From NCBI GenBank assembly GCA_014529385.2, contig CM043947.1:125805891-125869890 (forward strand): a stretch of DNA of 64,000 nucleotides, written 5' to 3'. Under the pieces are notes generated by a model that was given only the letters and a program-made list of their open reading frames with translations, searched no databases and was not told the origin of the DNA. Origin of the DNA: Adiantum capillus-veneris. Lineage: Eukaryota > Streptophyta > Polypodiopsida > Polypodiales > Pteridaceae. The stretch's first letter is position 1; the number at the start of each line of letters is the position of its first letter. Shown here piece after piece: positions 21,726 to 33,899 of the stretch. A program made the translations under genes and the position numbers.

Positions 21726-22554
21726 TGTAACATTAAATGGTCCAGTAACTTGTGTATAGCGGAAAATAACATAGACATAGTGAAAATTTCATGAAGAATA
21801 GATTCCTAATGAGCATAGCAAGAGTGCTTGGATGAAGAGAGCAACAAAAGCATAACACCTAGTTAGATAGGCATGAACATTACTTCAAAAAGAGAGAGAA
21901 ATTAAGCTATTCACAACAATTGAGGACCAGATTTGGTCCCCCTCCAAAAGGCTTTGTATTATAGGTTTCCCCCATCAAGGGAGACATTTTACAATACAAT
22001 ACTTTGTCTTTCTTCAATAACTTAATGGTGCAATGAAGATGGAAGCTTCAAGCACCAAGCTTACACTTGAAAACACAACATCAATTCCCTCACGGTCTCA
22101 AACCCAAGACCTCACACACCTTCGAAGATGGTGAGAGCTAGCGGGGTATGAGAGTAGATCTAGAGGAAGAAGAAGTATTCTTAAAAGAAAGTAGTATTTC
22201 TCCTCACATAATCGCTCTTAATAGCTTAGCATAGCTTAGTAATTAGCATGGTAGAGGAGATGAGCAATGCATTAGAGCTTGGCTCTTGGTTGGTTTTGCA
22301 TCACAAAGCCAAGAGTTGTTGGTGTAGGCCTCCCTTCTCACAAGCTTGGAGTAGATGATGAGATTTCCATTAAAGCTTGAGAAGGAGATAGTCTTCTTTA
22401 CTTCTCACATGAGTTGTGTGAGTGTGTGTACAATAATGCCTTGCAAAAATCAGCCCCCCCCCTCTCTCTCTCTCTTGGTCGACCCCTCTTGCTATTTCCT
22501 CTTGCTAGCCCCTCATTGGCTCAGCGGCCAAGCTTAGCCAATAGGAAATAAGAG

Positions 22555-22556
<2 letters not shown>
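21726..22556 (-). mobile_element. LTR-B, minus orientation (5' LTR), truncated
   Basis: Starting TGTAACATT next to the PBS, it is an inverted, clearly similar copy of 17590-18773. Homology runs to AAGAGGTC at about 22556 and stops exactly where a poly-C tract begins; in the plus copy the corresponding bases continue AAATGG. The distal part of U3 is missing. Confidence 0.8.
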
Positions 22557-22630
<74 letters not shown>

Positions 22631-22637
22631 CCCCCCT
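22557..22637. repeat. Poly-C tract of 81 nt with one T interruption
   Basis: An almost pure C run starts at the breakpoint of the LTR. On the opposite strand it is poly-G, able in principle to form G-quadruplexes. Such length is rare and may be inflated or created by sequencing or gap filling. Confidence 0.95.
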
Positions 22638-23300
22638 TTTCTTAGCTCACAGGAGTCTGTCCTTGCAGCCTTCCGGGAACGCAGGTGGGAGCATGAGGGG
22701 CGGATGCAGGTGGGAACTAGAGGGCGGATGCAGGTGGGAGCACGAGGGGTGGACGGGCAGGTGGTGGGCTGGGGTGGGCGCGCTGGCAGGCAGCGAAGGG
22801 TGGAGGGCAGTGCAATGCAAGGGAGGGAGGGGGGGGGGGGGGAGATGGCGAGGGAGAGAGGGGGGGGTGCAAGAGCGTGCAAAGGGGATGGGTTGAAGGC
22901 AGTAGCAGCGAGCTCGCTTTGAGACACTTTGTTGTATGACTTTATGACCAAGAGAGCACATGTTAGCAATGAGAATTTAAAAAGGGAAACCAACAGTCGT
23001 GAGTAGTTAGAATCAAGAAGCAAGATTCAAGAAGTACAAAGGGTGATGCAAATAAGAATAAAAGGAAGCTGATAACTGAATGTGGGGCTCGAGTGTGTGC
23101 ATGCATGATTGCCTTGATTACCATTGTAATAAATAACTAAGTGCTTTAAACCTTGTATGGCCCATGTCTACATCTTGTACCCGATCATTATGATAAATTA
23201 TGAATGAGCAAGTGATGTGTTGGTAGACCCAAGAAACAAATAGAAATTGTAGAATCGGATAGGGTGATGTTTGATCAAGAAGGTCACTTTGAACTTGAGG
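22638..23300. other. GC-rich stretch with a ~25-bp minisatellite, otherwise no gene
   Basis: Three units beginning GCAGGTGGGAGCA/ACTA and ending GGGCGGAT or similar occur at about 22681-22755. G-rich runs follow to 22870. The Pro/Gly-rich frames here look like by-products of composition. From 22920 to 23300 nothing is recognised. Confidence 0.6.
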
Positions 23301-26075
23301 TAGGGGACAAAAATGATGGACCACCACCTAAGAGACAACTAGATGAATAACAACTTGAGAGGAAACTAGATGGGATTGCAAGGCAACTAGAGGCCCCGAT
23401 AGGAAACATGGCTTGACAGACAACCAAAGACCTCAATTTGAAAATGCTTGAATTCAAGGGAAAAAAGGAAGAGACCCATAGATGCACATTCATGATTTTG
23501 AGAGATGGAGAAACCTCAAAGAACTGAATGTTGAGAGGGGCAACCCAAGCATGGTACTTCAACTACACACTAGAGTAATTACCAACATACAAATCCATGT
23601 CCAAGGCCTTTGTTTAGTAATTCAAGGATGAAAGATCTGACGAGGAGCTACTCAGCCAATTAAGAAAGATCAAACAAGAGAGGACAAATGATAGAAAATT
23701 TGTGAAAGAGATCAAGTACACAGTATGAAGGATTTGGTTTGACTTTGGAAGGAATGGCTGAGGACAGGTTGGATGGGGACAATTACTCTATGTGGGGACA
23801 ATTACTCTATGGGGACAATTACAAGAGTTTGCTCAAGAATTCTCTAAAAGAGGAATCAAGCACAACATGGTTCTCTAATCTATGCTTTTAAACAAAAGGA
23901 TGAAGGAAGCTTTGCTTTGCTTCAAACAATATAGTGAGAGATGTCCTCTGCAAGAGTTATCGCATGATGATCAACTGTCGGTTCTCTTCATAAAGGGCTT
24001 GAAGAATGAAACTCTCAAGAAGCTTTTGCACTTAAAGGCATGCACCACATTTGAACAAGTCACTAGACATGAGTTTTACCTAGTTGACAAGTACAAAACT
24101 TATGGAGAGGTGACGAAATATGCAAACATGAATACCAATAGCACCTCTTCAATCATTAGTGAGTCAGCTACAAAACATAGTGCTCCTACTTCAATCACAC
24201 AAAATGTTGATCCAGTAGTCTAGGAAGTGATTCAAAGAATGAACCAAACGTACAGACACAACCCAAATCTATGATCACAGTAGCCACAAGCAGCAAATGC
24301 TCCAAGAGCATTGAAGTGGTGTGCCATTAAGCAGAAATACACCAACCATATTGATACAAATGAGTGATTTTCCAACCAAAATTATGTGAGGTAAAGGCCA
24401 TACGGACCTCCAATGGTGCAATAATTACCACCACCTTTCTTTGAGGCACCCCACAGGACCCAACAATGTAGCACAAGGAGGAGAAAAACTGCAATGTGTC
24501 TTGGGCTAGCAATTACCATTACCTCAAGACAATCAAGCCATTTTTTGATACACATAACCGATAGAGCCACTCATGAGTCTACCAATGTTTCCACCAGTAG
24601 TTTATTATGAGGAGCCTATAGAAACTCATGTGAGAGGGCCTTAGGGTGTAGCATATGTCACTAAGGATAGTCCATTTTGGGCAAGCATAGATGAAGCTAC
24701 TGAACCTTCATATGTGGCTCAAACAACAAGAAACCAATTCTTGATGGACAGAAACACACTTATGTTCATAGCAAATCAAAATTACTAGCCTATAGGATAT
24801 CCTCTTATGACAGGACAACCAATGGGAGTACCACCAATTCCCAACTAGAAGGTTCATGCTCTAAATGTGGAGGTGACAATTGGGCACAAGGTTGTTCAAA
24901 CAAGGGCTAGAAAACAAAAATCTTTGTATTCTGTGATGGATGTGCATTAGATCACCTCATCCAACACCATGCTAAAAATCCACATAACAAGGGAAAAGCG
25001 ACTATGAATGTCATTGGAGTTTTACCTTGTTCAAGTGGATCTAAGTTAGAGCCGATAGTTTCTATCAAATTGATGACTAGAGCTCAAGCTTAGGAAGTAG
25101 CCAAAAATAAGCCAATGGTGGTGGACGAGCTAAAACTTCTAGAACAAACCGAGTTTAAAAAAGTGGGTCAGTGAGGACTCAACAAAAATCATGGAAAGCA
25201 AAAAGAGAGAGAATGAAAGCAAAGAGAATGAGGAAAAGGCTACCTTAGAGATTGAGATAAACCAAACAAAGGAACAACTCAAATGTGAACAAGAAAATAA
25301 AGAAAACATCAAGGGAGTGGAAGAGTCAAAGATAGTATCAAGATGTCTAGTTGAGAAAGTGAACGAGCACTTACATGCCATGCTGCAAGCCTATGAGGCA
25401 AGGCTAAACAACCAAACACTAGAAAAAATATTGTTGAACTATCCACATCCTAAAATAGAAACAAAACAAATGTAAATGTGCAAAAGAATCATAGAGATAA
25501 CTCAAGCTTTAATGCATCCCGAGACATTGAAAATTCATGAGCAAGTTTTTTATGTGCCAAAAAAGGGAAACACAATCACCTTAAAAGAAAACAAAATAAG
25601 AGAACCAACCAAAACAAACAAGGGACCATTGGATATAAGGGTCGTTGCAAGAACAACACATGAGGCCAAATCACTTGAGATGCATTTAATTCCTGAAGCC
25701 TATGATTCATAGCCACAATCATTACGGGAGACAATCATAAACAAAAAAGATGGTAATTCCATGCTACAATCAATAACAATCTCATAGATAAACATGGACC
25801 ATGAGATCTATCCTGCGGATATACAATCAATGTATGAAGATGCATGGATGGAAGTATCAGCAGCAGTGAGTAAGCTGAAAACTTTAAGAATGCTACCTTC
25901 CTTTACAGAGGAACACGAGACAAAATCCAAGGTGAGGGTTGTGCCATCTCAATGGAATCCAATCCCACAAATGATTGACAGAAAAAGCTTACACAATCTA
26001 CAGTCGTTCCCTATAAGATGCACCATTACTCTTGTAGAACTTTTGAAAATTGGTGAAACTTGTGGAGTCAAATGA
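23300..26075 (+). pseudogene. Gag relics of Ty3 family C
   Basis: The first part (about 23420-23740) resembles a capsid region (WYFNYTLE, KAFV..FKDERSDEELL, QLRKIKQE). From about 23740 the text matches the gag of the element at 37289: GLTLEG, EFAQEFSKRGI, then KHNMVL; a knuckle-like CSKCGGDNWAQGC near 24860; TRAQA near 25080; a coiled-coil LVEKVNEHL stretch near 25350; and CTITLVELL near 26020. The same order and similar spacing occur at 38500-40950. Many stops interrupt it, and it stops at about 26075 with no protease. A 40-bp patch near 23758 matches a Copia gag instead. Confidence 0.65.
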
Positions 26076-26189
26076 GTAAAGACTAAGTTAGAAAGAAATG
26101 AAGATTCAACATTTGGGATACTTAACTCGCCTAAAATATTCTAATTTTAGCTTGTGTGAGCATTGAATTTATGGTAACAGACTAGGATT

Positions 26190-28805
26190 ATCACTTTGCC
26201 ATTGAATAGAGACTTACACAATCTCCTAACATGGTACATAGTGATCTCTATGGGCGTATGCCACATACATCTTTAGGGGGGAATTATATTTCCTAAAATT
26301 CATAGATGACTCTACTCAAAAGGTGTGGGTCTACCTCTTGACGAGAAAAGACAAAGTTTTTACTATGTTTCAAAATTTCCTTGCAATGATAGAGAATCAA
26401 TCAAGAAAGAAGCTGAAGGCTTTGCACACTGGCAGGCAAAGAGTATGTCTCCATTGAGCTCAAGAATTTCTATAGCAAAGACATTAGACAAAATTTTACT
26501 ACACCGTACACATATGCTTAGAATGGCATTGCTAAGCGTATGAATAGGACAATCTAAGAGAGAGTGTTTTCTATGGTGAGCTTAACTCCAAAGTTTAGGA
26601 GAGAGGTTGTTACGAAAACAATTTACATCATTAATTGATTGTCTAGTATGCCATTGAACTATAAGATTCTATAGAAGATGTGGACTGAAAAGAAGCCAAA
26701 ATATGATATAATATGTGTATTTTGATGTGAGGCATACTTACATGCCCCTAAAGCTCCTTAAATAACTACACAAGAAGCTAGATCCCAAATCACACAAATG
26801 CATCTTCGATGGATATGGTAAAAATAGAGAGATGGATATCGTCTTTGAAACTCCAAAGATAGAAAAGTCATTTGTAGCTCACAAGTTATCTTCAATGAGT
26901 TGAAGATGCACAAACAACCTGTGAAAGACGTTATCACAAGACCATATTTGAGGACAAAGACTCAAGAGAGATCAAATAAATGGTTGAGTCTACTAGTGAC
27001 GTTCGTACCACTGGTAGTGCTCCAGAGAGAGTAGAGTCGAGCAATCAACCAGTGAGAAGATCTATGCAAGTCTCTCATGCCCCTAAGCATTGTTAGCATG
27101 TGTGCTGGTCACTGATTGTAGATAGCCTACCTACTATCAAGAGGCTATTCAAATGGGAGGTAGCATGAAGTGGAAGCATGCAATGCAATCAAACTATTGA
27201 CTTGATAATGGCTAATGAGACTTGGGAATTGACAAAGTTTCCAAAGGGAAAACAAGCATGCCTTGCAAATGGGTGTATTAGAAGAAATACACGGCACACA
27301 ATCTTCAGCCTAAGTATAAGGATAGATTGGTTGCTAAGGAATTCAAGCATAAGAAAGGCATGGACTTTGATGATATTTTCTCTCCTCACAGTAGTCAAGA
27401 TGACTACTGTGAGCAGATGATATTTTCTCTCCTCACAGTAGTCAAGATGACTACATTGCATCTTGTGCTTGGATTAGTAGCCATGGAGGACATAGAACTT
27501 GTCCATATGGACATAAAGACGACTTTTCTTCACAAGGATCTAGAAGAAGATGTCTATATGAAAAGGCCAGAGGGTTTTGAAGTTGAACCTAAAAAGCCAA
27601 TAAAGGTAGAATTGGTGTGTAGATAATCTTGTTGTAGATATGTTGCATAAGTCATTGTATAGACTAAATTAAGGCTCAAGGTAGTGGTACCAAAATTTGA
27701 CAAGTATATGCAGTCCCAAGGTAGAATTGGTGTGTAGACTGCACAAGGCATTGTATGGACTAAATCAAGTCGCAGGAAGTGGTACCAAAAAATTTGACAA
27801 GTATATGTAGTCCCAAGGTTATGTACAAAGCCAAGAAGATCATTGCTTGTATATCTTGAAGGTGAATGATGGTTTAATTATCATCTTGATACTTTATGTC
27901 AATAATATGCTTATTTTTAAGAAATCTAAAGATTAGATTTCCATCTTAAATAAGTCACTGAGCATACAGTTTGCCATAAAGAATTTGGGAGATGCAAGTC
28001 ACTTTCTTGGTATGTGATAGGAAACATGGAATACTAGATTTATCACAGGAAACGTATATCCACAAGGCCTTGCAACATTTTATTACATTGGAAGGGGAAT
28101 ATGCAAAACTTAGCAAGAATGATACTCCCAAATTTGATGTTGAGAAAGCAAAAATGGCAAAGGTGCCATATTCTTCAATAGTAGGTAGTTTTATGCACTC
28201 CATGATGCCACTAGACCAAGCAATGCATTTGCAGTGGGAGTGGTTAGGAGATTTATGGAAAATCTTGGCAAAACACATTGGAAAGTAGTAAAACAAGTTT
28301 TGAGATACCTTAATGGTATAGAAATCTAGTGCTTGCACTTTGGAAACAATGATGCATCCATAGTGGGCTACATAAATGCAGACTATGCAAGTTGTGTGGA
28401 TAAGATCCATGTCTGGCTATGTATTCTTAATTTCTCAAGTAGTCATGGAGATCATGTATCCAGGATTACACTTTGTCTTCCATCATGGAGGCAGAGTATG
28501 TTGCAGTTTTTGGTGCAAGCAAAGAAGCTGTATGGTCAGCTTGTCTAGTGGGAGACCTTGGCATTCATCAAACTCCAGTGTTGCATTGTGATAGTCAGAG
28601 TGCTATTGATTTAGCAAAGAACCCCATGTTTCACTCCAAGTTGAAACACATAGAAGTTATGTATCACATGATATGGGACATACTGGCTAGCAGGCGCATT
28701 GAGATAGTCAAGGTTCATATAGATGACAACCCTATAGATGCTCTCACCAAGAGCATAGCCTTAGAGAATCTTGCAAATTGCATTGAGATGATAGGTGAAG
28801 GGTGA
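26190..28805 (+). pseudogene. Ty1/Copia integrase, RT and RNase H relic
   Basis: Integrase core: SDLYGRM, FIDDSTQKVWVYLL, MIENQSRKK, TTPYTY and NGIAKRMNRTI. The second catalytic Asp is not recoverable, and the catalytic Glu is Lys in NGIAKR. RT: VLGLVAMEDIELVHMDIKTTFLH, then EEDVYMKRPEGF, and LILYVNNML in place of the YVDD active site, so both catalytic Asp are Asn. RNase H: EAEYVAVFGASKEAVW, HCDSQSAIDLAKN, KLKHIEV and DALTKSIALENL, ending in a stop at 28803. Copia domain order (IN before RT) is clear. Multiple stops, frameshifts and an internal duplication show it is dead. Gag and protease are missing from its 5' side. Confidence 0.88.
27371..27454 (+). repeat. 47-bp tandem duplication inside Copia RT
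   Basis: A 37-bp block starting TGATATTTTCTCTCC is repeated at 27371-27407 and 27418-27454. The 47-bp period is not a multiple of three, so it shifts the RT frame. GTAGTCAAGATGACTAC within it is nearly palindromic. Confidence 0.9.
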
Positions 28806-29010
28806 ATCCATTGGAATGCTTCACGATTCTACAAGTTTTACATACATAGGTCACTTGGGATTCAAGTGGAGGTCCATGCCAATGAGTTAGATCCATTACT
28901 AGCCCATAACTAACCCTAGCCTTATTCTTTGATGGTTAATGGAATAAGGAGCATGAGGGTATTATCCTCACTTTGCTCCAACCACCCTGCACTTCTGTCC
29001 TCATAGAAAT

Positions 29011-29160
<150 letters not shown>

Positions 29161-29466
29161 TCATCCGTGCATGTGCACTTCACATTTTCTTTCCAATCAT
29201 AAGCTATAGCATGGGGAAAATGTCCATTTTGAGGCTCTCACACATGAAGAACATGCTATTGGGATAAGTTCATCCTAGTCAAATGGAAATTTTGTTTGGG
29301 CATTGATTGCTCATTAGTGGCTTCATCAAGACTTTTCAAATTAATTGAAAGATGATATTTATCTACTTGTTAATGGAATATGGCTTTGTCCATATATGGG
29401 TCCAACCGTGAAGTAAGCGGTGAAAAAACTCAAGGCAAAGTTGATCTTTTGGTATATTGCACCACT

Positions 29467-30416
29467 ATATGTCAAAGTTGATGATGTGGAAGTGTAGAGA
29501 TAAGGAGAGAGAATGCATGAGAGAGAGAAAGAGAGATAGATTTCTCTTAAAAAGTTAAAGTATAGAACACACTACAACCAAGAATCTCAATTTGTGAGCT
29601 ATGAGCACATCACATCCAAGATTCTACAAAGTAAAGAGCTTTGGAACATAGCTTTTCGATAATCCTACAAACAAAATGGATTGTGTGTTTTGTATACATT
29701 ATGGTGGTTCCTTACCAGATGCAAAGTGCTTTAAACTCTACCACAAAGGCTCAAGCATCGATGAAGTGAACTCCAAAACACAAGTCCAAATCAAGTTTTG
29801 GGTGCTCTAATTTCACTCTTTGTCACTCACATGCCTCTCTTTGGTGGCTGAAGCATGTTGTGACATCCACCACCGGGACTAGAAGGATGGAGTTATTGTG
29901 AGTGTAGTCCGTGCCACATCAAAAGACTTTGTTGTGTCCTTGGTAGATCACAGTCACTAACGGTCCTCAACCATGCAGTTACCTTTTTCCTTTTTCACGA
30001 TTTTACATTTTCCTCTTGAATCCAGTTTCAATCTTGAGACCAATGGATTTGCATCTCACTTGAGGACTAACTTTTGAGAGTTGATAATTGATCATCTAGA
30101 AAACCTTTAGTTTTAAAAGATTGGTCCATAGAGGCTTCGTGAATAATTTTAAAACACTCGTCTAAAGTAGGGTTTAACCAATGAGAGAGTAGGGTTTAAC
30201 CGATGCTAGTGTGTCATGGTGCATACAAAAACTACTCCCACTCTAGGCCATCACAAAATTCAGGCTCCTTCACTAGCCCTCTTGGAGAACTCCTACTTCG
30301 TAATGCAGTCTCCCAAAATCAATGACCAAATCTCTAATGTCATGTCAAAGTCAATGATGCAAAAGTATAGAGTTAGGGAGACAAAATGCATGAGAGAGAG
30401 AAAGAGAGAGAGTATG
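29467..30416. repeat. Pair of ~75-bp diverged direct repeats in non-coding DNA
   Basis: TGTCAAAGTTGATGATG... at about 29467-29541 recurs as TGTCAAAGTCAATGATG... at about 30342-30416; both run into a GAGAGAGAAAGAGAGA tail. The spacing is about 875 bp. They could be ends of a small non-autonomous LTR element or an old duplication. No gene is recognised from 28806 to 30640. Confidence 0.5.
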
Positions 30417-30649
30417 CTATGAACCAACCAATTTTGCAATGAATTAGATCATTATACAATGGGGATATAAGTATCTATACATAGCAATTTGATCTTAAGT
30501 ACCCAACCCTAGTAAATTCCATTACACAAAATAATGTCAAATAAGTAAATTAAATACCAAAAAGATAGAATAAATCATGGAAACGCGTTAAGAATTCACT
30601 TGAGATGCATAAAAGTGAACATTAAAGTACAATAAAAATGATGGGATTT

Positions 30650-30860
30650 GTTTGACAGTTATTGGCCAAAGCACTAGCTAAAAGAATTCATCCTCAAAAG
30701 CACCCTCAAGTAGATCAATTTGTATTCATCATAGACATATCCAGATTTGATAATAGATTGACAATTGAAACAAACATTGACTAGGAAAAGTTTAACCAAG
30801 CGGAATGTGGTCTATTTTAAGTTATATTTCGCTAACACATTTGATAGTGTATGTATTAGG
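30650..30860 (+). pseudogene. L1-type LINE reverse transcriptase scrap
   Basis: A short frame reads LLAKALAKRIHP, then QVDQFVFI and SRFDNRLTIE, followed after a shift by VYFKLYFANTFDSV. These match, in order, the plant L1 RT pattern (AK-x-LA-x-R, Q-x-x-F, DN and KLDFAKAFDSV). The first catalytic Asp is Tyr (KLY for KLD). Nothing clear of the later RT motifs follows, and the rest to 31330 shows no gene. It is an old, dead fragment. Confidence 0.6.
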
Positions 30861-32830
30861 CATTTGTCACCATGCCATATGTCTTTATGAAACACCATGC
30901 AAATGATGACTTTGTGGTTGTGTTTTGGATGAAATCAGCAAATTCTTTTCTGCACAAAGGGTGATCTTCACAATACAGTTGATGTGCCATGTCAAGAGGT
31001 TCATGGCTAATATTTACAAGCTTGCTTATGAATGTATTAGGTCCAATTCCACAGGTAAGTCGGAATAATTTGTTTGTTTGGTTCTAGAATACTCTAAATG
31101 TCATGTTTTTGATTGAAATGTACCTTTCAGTCTTTGAATTCCAACTATCATTGAGTTCTAGTTATGTTTTCTAGTCTCAATATTTTTGTCCAATCTCAAT
31201 CTATCTTTCATTGAAATCACTCTTGACATTTATAAGTTTGAACAATTGTCCACCACTGGGTAACTAGTACACTAGTTTTCGAGATAGGTATCTTTAGTTA
31301 GAGTGAAAGAAGAATTTCATACATCCAACTTGGAGGCTAACCATATTGAAATGTTTGGGTGTACGCAATTGCAATGATATTGTGGTAATAAAGACACATG
31401 TATGCTCACTTTGGGAGCTCGAAGAGAGAATTTATATCTAGAGGTGAGCGATCTAAGGAGAGAGGAACCATGCTATTGATGGCAAGAGGATCTCAACATG
31501 TACATTCGGAAAACATTGAAGATTGAAGTGGTATGCACCTTCAAACACAAGTCCAATACACAACAATGACTCAGGAAGATGTTATGACCTCTACATAGAA
31601 AAAAAAATGATAGTTAATTTTCATTTTCTTAAATTTGAACGAATACAACAATGAAACTTTAGGAGTCGATATCTACTATATAGACCCTTCCTGCCACCGG
31701 ATATTCAAGGCCGTATGTATGAATAAAACCACGAGTGTCAAAATTTGAAGGTAATGGAGTTGTAATGTTTTGGATATTCTCGTGTTTGTGAGCTTGTTGA
31801 AATGAACAACAATAATCATTTACGGTTTCACTTATAATTCATGTTTTGTAAACGCTAATCATGCACCATGAAAGGATATATAATGAAATAATGTCTTGGG
31901 GTGAAAACTAAAAGCGAGAAGAATAATGTGGGACATTGAATAATCACACGATGGAAAGCCCAAGCATCGTTTTTATAAAAAATCTCTCAAATTGTGTTTT
32001 CCAATAGTAAAGAAATTTAAAATATACTTGTTTAAAAAGGAGGTCATAGTAGCGATGGATCCCATATGGTGAAGGAAAAAATGTTGGAGCTCTTGGCTCC
32101 AAATATCTGAGAACAATCTCACCAACTTGTGTTACATCTGTAGGTCAAATTAGTAGATGGCCATATTATGTGATGACAAAAGAACGCATTTATTGATGTC
32201 TGATATCTATCTTCATATCCAAGAGTCACTATACCCACTATCTTATCATGCACAACTAAAAAGTAAAAAGAAAAATATTATACTTGAAAAATTCCAAGAC
32301 AATGTGTATATGATGTGAATTTTTTCGTTTGTTAGTCTTACTCATGATCGAAAAGCACTTCTTATTCCATCATGAAACAAATGTGTATAAACCACATTAG
32401 GTTAAATATGGGTTAGTGGCTCCATTCTATTCCTTTCTTAAGACCATAATCTAAACCAATGCAAGAGACAGATATGATACATTGATAACTAAGATAGTAG
32501 TTGTTGCTAGAAAGAGACACTCTGACTTAAAAGTAATACATGATAGCAAGAAAATACATTTACACATATATTCATAAACAAATAAAATGTTTGTAACATT
32601 TGTGTACATTTAGGATATGATCACAAGAACATAGTTGCTAGTAAGATGCAACTATGCCAAAATTGGCATAGTTATGAAAAACCTTGCATATTTGCATATA
32701 ACTGCAACACGTGGGACCATGCATGAGGTAGAATTATTTTAGAAAGTACTAATAACTATGCATCATGGGACCACTGCCTTATGCAAGAAATTGAGATATA
32801 GTTTTTTGGGGGGGGGGGGGGGGGGGGGGG

Positions 32831-33199
32831 CACCCCGTGTGAACTAGAAGTAAAATTGTAGGGGAAAACCTTGAGTGGGGGAGATGGAATCGGGAATTTT
32901 GGAAATGATCCAATGGATAACGTTTCTGAGGATCGGGGTGGAAGGACTGTAGGCATCGGGGTCAAGAGGGAGCAGCGTGTAGGAGGAGCCAACAGACCCG
33001 GACAGAAAGACGGCAGGGTGGGCACTGGTCTGGGCGAGGACCAGGCCATTGTTGAGCTGCTGGCTGATGGGTGGCTGCCCGGAAAAGAGCAGCTGAAGGG
33101 TGATGTCGGGTGTGCCCCCGTAGACGTCCAGCCATGGTGGTATTGTGGTCTCTGTGAGCGCGTCTGCACTCGAGCTCATGGGCATTTCAGAGAAGCCAT
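32831..33199 (-). pseudogene. Truncated PEBP (FT/TFL1/MFT superfamily) frame, copy A
   Basis: From Met at 33185 an open frame reads PWLDVYGGTPDITLQLLFSG, then NNGLVLAQTSAHP, SYTLLPLDPDAYSPSTP, ILRNVIHWIISKIP and TQGFPLQFYF before a stop. The DPDA-x-SPS-x-P-x-LR-x-x-x-HW-x-x-x-x-IP block is the PEBP signature around the ligand-binding pocket. The last third of the domain (the GIHR-type segment and C-terminus) is missing, replaced by a G/C tract. Canonical plant FT-type intron positions inside this stretch carry no introns. Compared with copy B, a short deletion removes codons between an upstream Met (33199) and 33185. PEBP proteins are small cytosolic regulators, but this copy could not make a full one. 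Confidence 0.75.
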
Positions 33200-33263
33200 A
33201 ACATAAATATATTTATCAAACACCCGACACCCGCTATGCTGCGCTCAAAGTGTATAAGCGTCA

Positions 33264-33313
<50 letters not shown>

Positions 33314-33411
33314 GCGACTCTATCTCTGTCCTTTCTGAACTCGCCAGCAGTTTGCTTTATAACTAACACACGCCAGCTAAGTAGCCGAACCCCTCGCGAG
33401 CTGCCAAGTTG

Positions 33412-33890
33412 CATTTCATTGAGAGTAGATGATGGATGTGACATTGTCAGTTGGGACCTCACAGTTTTAGAGGTCAACCCCTCCCCTCAATGAATGTACT
33501 TATGTATGATTTGATGTCAACACCTCTTTTGTATAAATGTATAATGTAGTTATGAGCTCGTGATTATGTCCCATGTGCTCTTGTAGAAACATAGAGCCGA
33601 TTCGCCCGTCGCGGTGCTACTCTTGTCTTGCATCTAGCATCGCCGACATTGCCTAGTTGCCAAATAGTCTGGACTTTGTAAATCATAGAGGGTGGATGAT
33701 GGATGTGACATTGTTGATGGATGTGACATTGTGACCCCGTGAGTTGGGACCTCACATCGCTCATAAATTTGGAGGTGAACCCTTCTCCTCAAAAAAATGT
33801 GTTAATATGATTTGATGCCAACACCTCTCCTCTCTAAATGTAGTTATGATTGTGTTGCATGTACTCTTGTTGAAATTATAGAGCAAATCC
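33412..33890. repeat. ~290-bp direct duplication upstream of PEBP copy A
   Basis: A block with GAGTTGGGACCTCACA, then TATGATTTGATG and CAACACCTCT occurs at about 33412-33600 and again at about 33700-33890. The same internal duplication is present in copy B (about 59750-59930 and 60030-60200), so it predates the segmental duplication. Confidence 0.8.
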
Positions 33891-33899
33891 GCATGCATG

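Larger units (their letters stand above)
31335..33897. repeat. Duplicated 2.56-kb segment, copy A
   Basis: This segment is repeated in the same orientation at 57645-60210 with roughly 90 percent identity by eye. It consists of about 1.45 kb of AT-rich DNA, a G tract (32808-32830), a minus-strand PEBP-like fragment with its upstream region, a CT microsatellite (about 33269-33311) and an internal direct duplication. Edges: homology starts at AACCATATTGAAATG and ends near GCATGCA. No terminal repeats or target-site duplication were found by eye. Confidence 0.85.

Noticed and set aside
22505-23023. 172-codon Gly-rich frame on the minus strand
   Set aside because: Its core is the poly-C tract read as Gly codons; the rest has GC-rich random composition.
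27955-28410. 151-codon minus-strand frame
   Set aside because: It is antisense to the recognisable Copia RT/RNase H text and resembles no family.
32756-33206. Functional FT/MFT gene
   Set aside because: The C-terminal third of the domain is absent in both copies, and copy B is frameshifted.
31335-33897. Helitron as the carrier of the PEBP fragment
   Set aside because: No 5' TC start, 3' hairpin with CTRR end or A/T insertion site could be recognised at the homology edges in either copy.
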